Notes under the pieces: model-generated
The model's input: only the letters and a program-made list of their open reading frames with translations
What the model was told of the DNA's origin: nothing
Databases searched by the model: none
Assembly: GCA_004195335.1 (NCBI GenBank)
Contig: SDWK01000032.1
Span: forward strand, 1 to 7,863
Length of the DNA stretch: 7,863 nucleotides
Reading direction: 5' to 3'
DNA from: Shewanella sp.
GTDB taxonomy: Bacteria; Pseudomonadota; Gammaproteobacteria; Enterobacterales; Shewanellaceae
Made by a program: the position numbers and the translations under genes
Shown: piece by piece, positions 1-6,371 of the stretch
How the letters are laid out: each line of letters opens with the position of its first letter
How positions within the stretch are numbered: position 1 is the stretch's first letter

Positions 1-798
1 GTGCTGTATATGAAAGTTGAACGATATATTCAGGGGCAGCCTTGTTGGGTTGAGCTCGCCAGTCACGATGCGAAAGCAGGCAAGCAATTTTATAGTGAAT
101 TGTTTGGCTGGAGTTTGCAGGACATACCTATTCCCGATGGGGTATATACCATGTTTAACCTGGCCATCGGTGATGAAACCGATGAGATCGGTGCTGCCTA
201 TCAGATGCATGCTGAGATGAGTGAGCAAGGAGTGCCAACGAACTGGACGGTCTATTTTGCCGTCGATAGCGTAGATACCACCATAGTGTTGGCAAAATCT
301 CATGGTGGAGAATTGTTGTTTGGCCCCCACGATGTCGGCACCGCTGGCAAAATGGCGTTACTCAGTGATCCTGAAGGGGCGCAGTTTGCGATATGGCAAG
401 CGGGTGAGCATATCGGCTCAGGGAAGAAAGGGGAGACTGGGACACTTTGTTGGGTGGAGTTAGCGTGTCTGGATACCGAACTGGCAAAGCAGTTTTACCC
501 TAAAATCTTAGGCTGGGAAGTGCAACCTAGTGATATGGCCGATTTTGAATACACAGAATGGCTTGTCGATGGGCAACCTTTCGGTGGCATGATGGAGATG
601 ACTGAGGAGTGGGGAGATATTGTGCCTCATTGGATGCTCTATTTTACCGTGGCCGATTGCGATGAAACTACGCTGAAAGCAGCCAAACTCGGGGCCAAGA
701 TTTGCGTCCCTCCCATCAATATTCCGAAAGTGGGTCGCTTTGCCGTTATCAATGATCCTCAGGGAGGCTTTTTCTCTGTGATTGCGCTCAATACATAA
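1..798 (+). CDS. Tandem VOC (glyoxalase/bleomycin-resistance fold) family protein
   Basis: The protein of about 265 residues has two VOC (vicinal oxygen chelate) half-modules in tandem. Each opens with the same signature: CWVELAS at residues 15-21, followed by KQFYSELFGW, and CWVELAC at 150-156, followed by KQFYPKILGWE. Each ends in a strand of the FAIWQ or FFSVI type (near residues 130 and 260). This two-module layout of about 260 residues is typical of glyoxalase-like proteins related to the mycobacterial 27 kDa antigen group. Their substrates are mostly unknown, and the His/Glu metal ligands of true glyoxalase I are not obvious, so I assign no reaction. There is no signal peptide, so it is likely cytosolic. 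The start is uncertain: GTG at 1 sits on the window edge, and ATG at 10 gives a protein three residues shorter with an equally good N-terminus. No ribosome-binding site can be judged. The product is unrelated to the metal-efflux genes and is probably a separate unit. Confidence 0.85.
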   Translation: MLYMKVERYIQGQPCWVELASHDAKAGKQFYSELFGWSLQDIPIPDGVYTMFNLAIGDETDEIGAAYQMHAEMSEQGVPTNWTVYFAVDSVDTTIVLAKSHGGELLFGPHDVGTAGKMALLSDPEGAQFAIWQAGEHIGSGKKGETGTLCWVELACLDTELAKQFYPKILGWEVQPSDMADFEYTEWLVDGQPFGGMMEMTEEWGDIVPHWMLYFTVADCDETTLKAAKLGAKICVPPINIPKVGRFAVINDPQGGFFSVIALNT

Positions 799-824
799 AG
801 GGAGTATTTGAACTCTCCCTTTAT
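795..824 (+). terminator. Hairpin overlapping the VOC stop codon, possible terminator
   Basis: A perfect 10-bp inverted repeat (ATAAAGGGAG at 795-804 and CTCCCTTTAT at 815-824) encloses a 10-nt loop. The left arm includes the TAA stop of the VOC gene. The right arm ends in TTTAT, but no longer T-run follows, so it is a weak intrinsic terminator at best. It could also act as an mRNA 3'-end stabiliser. Confidence 0.5.
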
Positions 825-930
825 GAGTGATGAACATTACTGCTAAGCTTAAATTTGATTACTGATTGGTATGACACTCATTATCCCGAATTCAGATTAA
901 ATAGAACCGCTTAGGTTTTGACTTCAGTGC

Positions 931-2982
931 ATGAATATAGGTTTGTCTATGATGACACTACAGTTTAGCATTCGACAAAAAATCACCTTAGGTTTTAGCG
1001 CTATTGGTGTGCTACTCATTGCCGGCAGCAGCTTTTTCTATTACTCCCTCAGCAGAATAAATATCGCGAATAAAAATGTTGAGACACTGGCTGTGCCAGT
1101 GTTAAAGCAGAGTCATACGCTGCAGTTGACGCTCCTGAAGATGGTAAAGTTATTAGCCGTCGCTAACACTCATAAAGAGCGTTCTGAACTGGACCGCAGT
1201 CAGACTCAATTTGCTCAGTTACAAATCCGCTATGACGAAGATATATCGAGGCTTAAGGGTAAAGTCTTAGACCAGAGTAAAATGCTTAATTCACTTAAGC
1301 AGGCCGAAGTGCAGTTTCAACAATTTATTGCAGCGAGTCAGAAATTGTTCGAGGCAAAACTGGGCATAATCGAAGTCAGTACCGAGTTTCAAGAGCGATA
1401 TAAAGAGTTTGAAATAAACCGTTTTGATGCGAGTAATCTGATGTTGGATCTGGAGCTGGTTTCAGCACCACAAGAGGTTCGTTTGTTAGAGGAGGTCATT
1501 GGTACAGGCACCCGAATCGACGATATGTTATTTACCATGGGAAATACCATGTCCGGACTGACTCGAGTCGATATCGCTTCAGGAGTGATAGCTCATCAGG
1601 AAGATATTGGCTTTTTAATGAGTAATCTGACAACCAATTTCGATTTTTTAAGAAGACAAGCCGAACCCTTAAATATTCAAGACATTATGGGAGAATCTTC
1701 CCAAAAAATAGACTTGCTGAAGCAATATTTACTTCAACCGGGAGAGCTGTACCTGTTGCAGCACCGTATTATAGCCCAAGGGGAATTAGCCCTGCAGGCA
1801 TACAGTGAAGCGGAGCAGAATTTCACTGCCAGTTATGAGCAACTCGATCTGCTGGCTAATTTAGCCGACCAACGGCTTGCTCAATTACAAGCCACGGCAG
1901 AAGAGAGGATCGCCGCCGGTGAAACATTAGCTATTATACTCGCCTTGGTTTTTGTGTTGATGGCGAGCTTTATCTCAATCGTAACTTCCAGAGCCATGTT
2001 GGGGCCCCTTCAATTAGTGAATCAGGCTCTGGCGCGCATTGCCGATGGTGATCTGTCTCAGCGTATCACTAAGCAAACGGATGATGAGTTTGGCACCTTG
2101 ACCGACAACATTAATAAATTATCTGAGGATCTGACTCAGCTGCTTAATGAGATTAGTGAGAATGCACATTCTCTGGATGGCTCTGCGACCGCTTCGAGTC
2201 AACAGAGTCTGCGTATTGCCGCTGTTGCCGCCGAACAGATAGAGCGGGTGGAAAATGTCAGGATAAGGGCTGAGCAGTTGTTTTCGAGTTCAACGGTGGT
2301 AAAACATGAAGCCGATACAACAGCCGATAACGTGACTCAAGCATCTAAAAGCAGTCGTGAAATTAAAGGCATAGCCACCACCAACAGTGAAACAATTCAA
2401 AACTTGTCTAACGGGCTCAGTGAGTCGGTAGAGGTGATGTCTCGCTTGAGTCATCATAGTCAAAATATCGGTGGGATCTTGGATACGATTGTCGGGGTCG
2501 CTGAACAAACTAACCTACTGGCGCTGAATGCGGCCATTGAGTCGGCCCGAGCGGGTGAACATGGCAGAGGTTTTGCGGTGGTTGCCGATGAAGTGCGAAC
2601 CTTAGCCATGCGTACGCAAGAGTCTACCGCCGAGATCCAGATTACAATCACGGCACTGCAGCAGGAAACTGAATCGGTAGCCGAGTCTATCTCTCTTGGA
2701 CAATCTAAAGCGGCAGAGTGCGTCATTCAAAGTAATGAGTTAGGGGTAGCTATTGAGCATATGGATGCCTCCTTGAGTACGATTGAGCAGATGAGTCAAC
2801 ATATCGCTCAGGTCGCAGATGAGCAGTTAGCCGATAGTCAGAACATTGAAGTTAGCATGGGTGAAACCCTGAATACTGCCAATCAAAATGCCCAAGAGGC
2901 AGGTGGCGTGGCCGACCGTAGCGCAGAGGTCAACGAGCTAGCCCGTTCGCTTACCCGTTTAGTGAAACGGTTTCGTTTATAA
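931..2982 (+). CDS. Methyl-accepting chemotaxis protein, transmembrane chemoreceptor
   Basis: This is a membrane receptor that would signal to CheA/CheW and bias the flagellar motor. Residues about 18-39 form TM1 and 332-354 form TM2, leaving some 290 periplasmic residues that are mostly predicted helix. I cannot place this sensor region; a helical bimodular (HBM-like) fold is possible by length. A HAMP domain follows at about 351-404 ([18 protein letters not shown]). The cytoplasmic coiled-coil hairpin runs to about 676, with the highly conserved tip at about 523-548 ([20 protein letters not shown]) and then [19 protein letters not shown]. Arm lengths of about 135-145 residues suggest the 40-helix class. 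There is no NWETF-type C-terminal tether for CheR/CheB; the protein ends VKRFRL. The start is debatable: ATG at 931 has a poor upstream Shine-Dalgarno, whereas AGG at 939-941 sits 7 nt before ATG 949 and 10 nt before ATG 952. The real protein may therefore be 676-677 residues. The ligand is unknown. Confidence 0.95.
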   Translation: MNIGLSMMTLQFSIRQKITLGFSAIGVLLIAGSSFFYYSLSRINIANKNVETLAVPVLKQSHTLQLTLLKMVKLLAVANTHKERSELDRSQTQFAQLQIRYDEDISRLKGKVLDQSKMLNSLKQAEVQFQQFIAASQKLFEAKLGIIEVSTEFQERYKEFEINRFDASNLMLDLELVSAPQEVRLLEEVIGTGTRIDDMLFTMGNTMSGLTRVDIASGVIAHQEDIGFLMSNLTTNFDFLRRQAEPLNIQDIMGESSQKIDLLKQYLLQPGELYLLQHRIIAQGELALQAYSEAEQNFTASYEQLDLLANLADQRLAQLQATAEERIAAGETLAIILALVFVLMASFISIVTSRAMLGPLQLVNQALARIADGDLSQRITKQTDDEFGTLTDNINKLSEDLTQLLNEISENAHSLDGSATASSQQSLRIAAVAAEQIERVENVRIRAEQLFSSSTVVKHEADTTADNVTQASKSSREIKGIATTNSETIQNLSNGLSESVEVMSRLSHHSQNIGGILDTIVGVAEQTNLLALNAAIESARAGEHGRGFAVVADEVRTLAMRTQESTAEIQITITALQQETESVAESISLGQSKAAECVIQSNELGVAIEHMDASLSTIEQMSQHIAQVADEQLADSQNIEVSMGETLNTANQNAQEAGGVADRSAEVNELARSLTRLVKRFRL

Positions 2983-2991
2983 CAGATAAAC

Positions 2992-3024
2992 AAAAGCACA
3001 GCCCATCAATGGACTGTGCTTTTT
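2992..3024. terminator. Probable bidirectional intrinsic terminator between MCP and cusA
   Basis: AAAAGCACAG (2992-3001) pairs with CTGTGCTTTT (3014-3023) around a 12-nt loop that can add two more G-C pairs after one mismatch. The plus strand has TTTTTATT after the stem. The minus strand reads a matching TTTTG run after its own copy of the stem. The site begins 9 nt after the MCP stop and lies 17 nt from the cusA stop, in a convergent gap of only 58 bp, so one hairpin can serve both genes. Confidence 0.85.
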
Positions 3025-3040
3025 ATTAAATGATGACTAA

Positions 3041-6000
3041 TTAGTGCGTCGAGTTTAACTTTCTGCCGTAAATGATCAGGTAAAGTGCCGGCAATACGAA
3101 AAGAGATAACAAGGGGGCTGTGATCATGCCGCCTATCATAGGCGCTGCGATTTTCTGCATCACATCATTACCTGCTCCCGCTCCCCACATAATAGGTAGT
3201 AGACCGAAGAAGATAGTCGCAACTGTCATCGCTTTTGGTCGAATACGCATAACAGCGCCTTCAATCAAGGCCTCTTTTAGGTCACTCACTTGTTCATATT
3301 GGCCAGTCTCTTTCCTGTGCTTGATGGCATTATTGAGATAGACCAACATGACGACACCAAATTCAGCAGCTACACCTGCTAGAGCAATCATACCGACAGC
3401 GACCGCTACAGACATATTGAAGTCAAGAGCGAACAGCAACCAGGTACTACCAACCAGCGCAAACGGTAAGCTAAACATGATCATGCTGGCTTGCAATGTC
3501 GAGCCAAATGTCATCATCAATAAGATGAAGATAACGCCCAATGCCATAGGGATAACCTTTTTTAATTTAGCATCCACACGTTGCATATATTCATACTGAC
3601 CGGCGAAGTCATAGCTGTATCTCGGTGGCACGACAAGTTCATTGTTTAAGGCTGATTTTGCCTGCTCGATGTACTCGCCTATTGATGTCCCCTCTATGTC
3701 GACAAATACCCAAGAGATTAGACGACCATTCTCACTCTTGAGCATTGGCGCACCATCGGTGATCTCAATATCGGCTAAGTTACGTAGCGGCAGATAGTGT
3801 CCAGTCTTAGTGACCACGGGGAGCTCTCGGAGTTTTTCAATATTATCTCTAAGCTCTCTTGGATACCTGAGGTTAATGGGATATCGCTCCGCGCCCTGCA
3901 CCGATTCACCTATCTCCATGCCGCCGATGGCGTAACGAACCACATCCTGTATATCGGTCAGTGTCATGCCATAGCGGGAGGCCACATCGAGTTTAGGCGT
4001 GATATCGATATATCGGCCGCCACCTACTCGCTCTGCGTAGGCTGACTTGGTATTTGGTAGCTTACTGAGTATGGCTTCTATATTGGTACCAATCTTTTGC
4101 AGCTCATTGACATCTGCACCCGTTATCTTGATGCCAACCGGCGTTTTTATGCCAGTGGAGAGCATATCGATACGTGTTTTAATGGGTTGAACCCAGGCAT
4201 TCGTTAGCCCTGGCACCTTAACGGTTTGTTGCAGCTGATCGATAACATCTTTGAGAGTAAAGCCTTCACGCCACTCCTCTCTAGGTTTGAGCATTATGGT
4301 GGTTTCTAACATGGTCAGCGGTGCGGGATCTGTGGCCGTTTCGGCCCTACCAACTTTACCAAATACACGCTTGACCTCGGGAACGGTTTTAATCAATCGA
4401 TCGGTTTGTTGTAGGATCTCTGCAGCCTTACTGGCACTGATCCCCGGCAGTGCTGTAGGCATATAAAGCAGATCACCCTCTTCAAGCTCGGGCATAAATT
4501 CACTACCCAAATTGCTCATCGGATACCAGGCACTCATTAGCGCTGCTAAAGCGATAACTAACGTCGCCTTTGGAAACTTAAGTACCCAAGTTAATGCTGG
4601 CTTATATAGCGCGATCAAAAATCGACTAATTGGATTGCTGGTTTCTTTGGGGATTTTGCCTTTAATAAAGAAACCCATAAGTACCGGTACAAGTGTAATC
4701 GACAGGATTGCAGCGGCCGCCATAGCGAATGTTTTAGTATAGGCTAGCGGGCCGAACAGTCTCCCTTCCTGCGCCTCTAAGGCAAATACGGGTACAAAGC
4801 TTAAGGTGATAATGAGTAATGAGAAGAATAGCGCTGGGCCAACTTCAATTGAAGCTTCGGTGACTATCCTCCAATGCTCTTTGATGTTTGGTTGGCGTTG
4901 CTCTTCTTGCTCGAAATGCTCAAGGTGCTTGTGCATGTTTTCAATCATCACGATCGCGCCATCGACGACGGCACCGATTGCAATGGCGATACCGCCCAAG
5001 CTCATGATGTTGGCATTAACACCCATTTTGTTCATCACAATAAACGCAATGAGAATGGCCAGGGGTAAAGTGATTACCGCGACCAAGGTTGAGCGAGCGT
5101 GCATCAGGAATAGCAGACAGACTAAACCAACGACAAACATCTCTTCGATAACTTTATGGAATAGATTCTCTACCGAGCTTTCGATCAAGGTAGATCTGTC
5201 ATAGGTTGGAATGATTTCAACGCCTTCCGGCAAACCTGCCTTTAATTGTTCTAGTTTATCTTTGACCGCTTCTATGGTTGCTAATGCATTTTCACCATAG
5301 CGCATAACGATAATACCACCGACAACTTCACCTTCTCCGTCTAGTTCGGCGATGCCTCTACGGGATGCGGGGCCTTTGCGTACCGTGGCGACGTCTTTGA
5401 GTAGTAAAGGGGTTCCGGACGGGCTCGTGACGCCAAGTGGGATCTCTCTAAAGTCATCTAAGGTTTGTCGATAGCCTTTAGCGCGAACCATATATTCTGC
5501 TTCGGCCATTTCGATGACCGATCCACCGGCTTCGTTATTTGATTCAGAGACTGCATTTTTAATCGCGGCAATATCTAACTTGTAGATGGCGAGTTTATCG
5601 GGTTCGATAACGATCTGATAAGTCTGCTCCATGCCACCGACAGTCGCGACTTCAGAGACTCCTGCCACGCTTTGTAGCTCAAGTTTTAGATACCAATCTT
5701 GTAAACTTTTTAGCTGGGATAGATCTAAATTTCCGGTTCTGTCGACTAGGGCATACTCAAAGATCCAACCTACACCTGAAGCATCTGGGCCCAGAGAGGG
5801 CTGGATACCTTGAGGTAAACGGCTACTGACCTGATTGAGATATTCAAGTACTCGCGAGCGCGCCCAATAGATATCAGTACCATCTTCAAAAATGACGTAG
5901 ACATAAGAGTCACCGAAGAAAGAGTAACCGCGAACGGTTTGTGCTCCAGGTACAGCCAACATGGCAGTTGATAATGGATAGGTCACCTGCTCTTCGACAA

Positions 6001-6178
6001 GCTTTGGGGCTTGTCCGGGGAATGGCGTTTTAATGATCACCTGTACATCTGAAAGATCCGGAAGGGCATCTAATGGTGTATTTCTCAGCTCTTGAATACC
6101 CCATACCGTTATCATGATAGTGATGATCAATACCATGAGGCGTTGCTTGATTGAGGCTTCGATAATTTTCTTAAGCAT
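3041..6178 (-). CDS. cusA: CusA-type Cu(I)/Ag(I) efflux pump, HME-RND inner-membrane transporter
   Basis: This is the proton-driven RND subunit that, with CusB and an outer-membrane channel, exports Cu(I)/Ag(I) from periplasm and cytoplasm. At 1045 residues it is close to E. coli CusA (1047). The N-terminus MLKKIIEASIKQR is amphipathic and is followed by TM1 (about 14-33), a large periplasmic loop starting LDALPDLSDVQV, a TM2-6 block (about 345-500), a second periplasmic loop, and a final TM block (about 875-1040). The copper-binding methionine triad is M573 (in DLLYMPTALPG), M623 (in APLTMLETT) and M672 (in RIDMLSTGIK). Companion residues D617, E625, R669 and K678 are also present. The proton-relay residues map to D406 (VVDGAIVMIEN), E939 (AAEFG) and K982 (RPKAM), aligned with E. 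coli D405, E939 and K984. These support Cu/Ag rather than Zn/Co/Ni. The start is supported by GGAGGAG six bases upstream. The gene follows cusB through two coupled mini-ORFs. I see no frameshift or missing motif. Confidence 0.97.
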   Translation of the reverse strand: MLKKIIEASIKQRLMVLIITIMITVWGIQELRNTPLDALPDLSDVQVIIKTPFPGQAPKLVEEQVTYPLSTAMLAVPGAQTVRGYSFFGDSYVYVIFEDGTDIYWARSRVLEYLNQVSSRLPQGIQPSLGPDASGVGWIFEYALVDRTGNLDLSQLKSLQDWYLKLELQSVAGVSEVATVGGMEQTYQIVIEPDKLAIYKLDIAAIKNAVSESNNEAGGSVIEMAEAEYMVRAKGYRQTLDDFREIPLGVTSPSGTPLLLKDVATVRKGPASRRGIAELDGEGEVVGGIIVMRYGENALATIEAVKDKLEQLKAGLPEGVEIIPTYDRSTLIESSVENLFHKVIEEMFVVGLVCLLFLMHARSTLVAVITLPLAILIAFIVMNKMGVNANIMSLGGIAIAIGAVVDGAIVMIENMHKHLEHFEQEEQRQPNIKEHWRIVTEASIEVGPALFFSLLIITLSFVPVFALEAQEGRLFGPLAYTKTFAMAAAAILSITLVPVLMGFFIKGKIPKETSNPISRFLIALYKPALTWVLKFPKATLVIALAALMSAWYPMSNLGSEFMPELEEGDLLYMPTALPGISASKAAEILQQTDRLIKTVPEVKRVFGKVGRAETATDPAPLTMLETTIMLKPREEWREGFTLKDVIDQLQQTVKVPGLTNAWVQPIKTRIDMLSTGIKTPVGIKITGADVNELQKIGTNIEAILSKLPNTKSAYAERVGGGRYIDITPKLDVASRYGMTLTDIQDVVRYAIGGMEIGESVQGAERYPINLRYPRELRDNIEKLRELPVVTKTGHYLPLRNLADIEITDGAPMLKSENGRLISWVFVDIEGTSIGEYIEQAKSALNNELVVPPRYSYDFAGQYEYMQRVDAKLKKVIPMALGVIFILLMMTFGSTLQASMIMFSLPFALVGSTWLLFALDFNMSVAVAVGMIALAGVAAEFGVVMLVYLNNAIKHRKETGQYEQVSDLKEALIEGAVMRIRPKAMTVATIFFGLLPIMWGAGAGNDVMQKIAAPMIGGMITAPLLSLFVLPALYLIIYGRKLNSTH

Positions 6179-6261
6179 TATCTACTCCTCCAATTATCAA
6201 AAGTGACAACCATAGTGAGCCTTTGCTTAATTGAGGCTTCAGCATTAATGTTTTTAAGCAT
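6178..6261 (-). CDS. Mini-ORF 2: 27-residue degenerate copy of the CusA N-terminus
   Basis: ATG at 6261-6259 opens 27 codons ending in TAA (6180-6178), which overlaps the cusA ATG by one base. The peptide starts MLKNINAEASIKQRLTMVV and ends DNWRSR. Residues 1-15 clearly copy the CusA start (MLKKIIEASIKQRL), with one extra codon, and then diverge with no membrane segment. Its Shine-Dalgarno AGGGGG (6275-6270) lies inside mini-ORF 1, 8 nt before the ATG. Its own start overlaps the mini-ORF 1 stop, again as TAATG. Nothing indicates a catalytic role. It may be a translation-coupling element, a regulatory leader peptide, a small membrane-surface helix, or a duplication relic. Translation is inferred from the start signals and retained frame, not shown. 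Confidence 0.5.
   Translation of the reverse strand: MLKNINAEASIKQRLTMVVTFDNWRSR
6185..6191 (-). promoter_or_regulatory. Strong Shine-Dalgarno of cusA, embedded in mini-ORF 2
   Basis: On the minus strand GGAGGAG lies 6 nt before the cusA ATG (8 nt from the GGAGG core). It is inside the Trp-Arg-Ser codons of the upstream mini-ORF, whose TAA stop overlaps the cusA ATG as TAATG. Ribosomes translating the mini-ORF therefore pass over this site and stop at the cusA start, an arrangement expected to give translational coupling. Confidence 0.8.
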
Positions 6262-6359
6262 TATCTGTTCCCCCTATTATCCAGAGTTGCAACCTTATTG
6301 ATCGCCAGCATAGTGAACCTTTGCTTAATTGAGGCTTCATCGTTAATATTTTTAAGCAT
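6261..6359 (-). CDS. Mini-ORF 1: 32-residue degenerate copy of the CusA N-terminus
   Basis: ATG at 6359-6357 begins 12 nt after the cusB stop and is preceded by GGGAGAGG (6371-6364), a good Shine-Dalgarno that starts at the base after the cusB TAA. The 32-residue peptide begins MLKNINDEASIKQRFTML and ends DNRGNR, with TAA overlapping the mini-ORF 2 ATG. Compared with mini-ORF 2, the first 17 codons differ at four bases (two synonymous, Asp/Ala and Phe/Leu). The next stretch contains five extra codons (a 15-nt in-frame insertion or deletion), and the tails then align again with several amino-acid changes. Frame and stop/start overlap survive although the sequences have diverged, which is mild evidence that the reading frame matters. 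The function is unknown, and a decaying duplication remains possible. Confidence 0.5.
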   Translation of the reverse strand: MLKNINDEASIKQRFTMLAINKVATLDNRGNR

Positions 6360-6371
6360 GAATCCTCTCCC

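Larger units (their letters stand above)
6142..6371 (-). repeat. Three tandem copies of the cusA translation start region
   Basis: The unit is Shine-Dalgarno, ATAATG or CATG, CTTAA..., and GAAGCCTCAATyAAGCA. It occurs with its ATG at 6359, 6261 and 6178 (spacings of 98 and 83 nt, differing by the 15-nt indel). The blocks 6309-6338 and 6211-6240 match at 29 of 30 bases. The third copy, inside true cusA (to about 6142), is more diverged and lacks one codon. The tail of the middle copy also resembles cusA codons about 14-24 with deletions (shared CACT and TGATAA), so the duplicated segment probably comprised the cusA ribosome-binding site and about 25 codons. There are no terminal inverted repeats or transposase traces. 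Confidence 0.85.

Noticed and set aside
508..837. Minus-strand open frame of 109 codons antisense to the VOC gene
   Set aside because: It is antisense to a clear conserved domain and has no recognisable motif; its start region lies in the 3' hairpin of the VOC gene.
855..884. Possible sigma-70 promoter before the chemoreceptor (TTGATT, 18-nt spacer, CATTAT), and a sigma-28-like reading from TAAA at 850
   Set aside because: Only 4 of 6 matches in each sigma-70 hexamer with a long spacer, and the sigma-28 -10 element is a poor match. In AT-rich spacer this is expected by chance.
4806..5204. Plus-strand open frame of 132 codons antisense to cusA, with several similar ones at 3120-3599, 4251-4742 and 5631-5813
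   Set aside because: They lie wholly within the strongly supported CusA frame. Their residue composition (Ile/Ala/Thr/Ser-rich) is what antisense of hydrophobic membrane codons gives. No Shine-Dalgarno or family resemblance was seen.
6179..6371. Insertion-sequence remnant or REP element between cusB and cusA
   Set aside because: The repeated units are direct copies of the cusA start itself, with no terminal inverted repeats, target duplication or REP-type G/C-rich hairpin.
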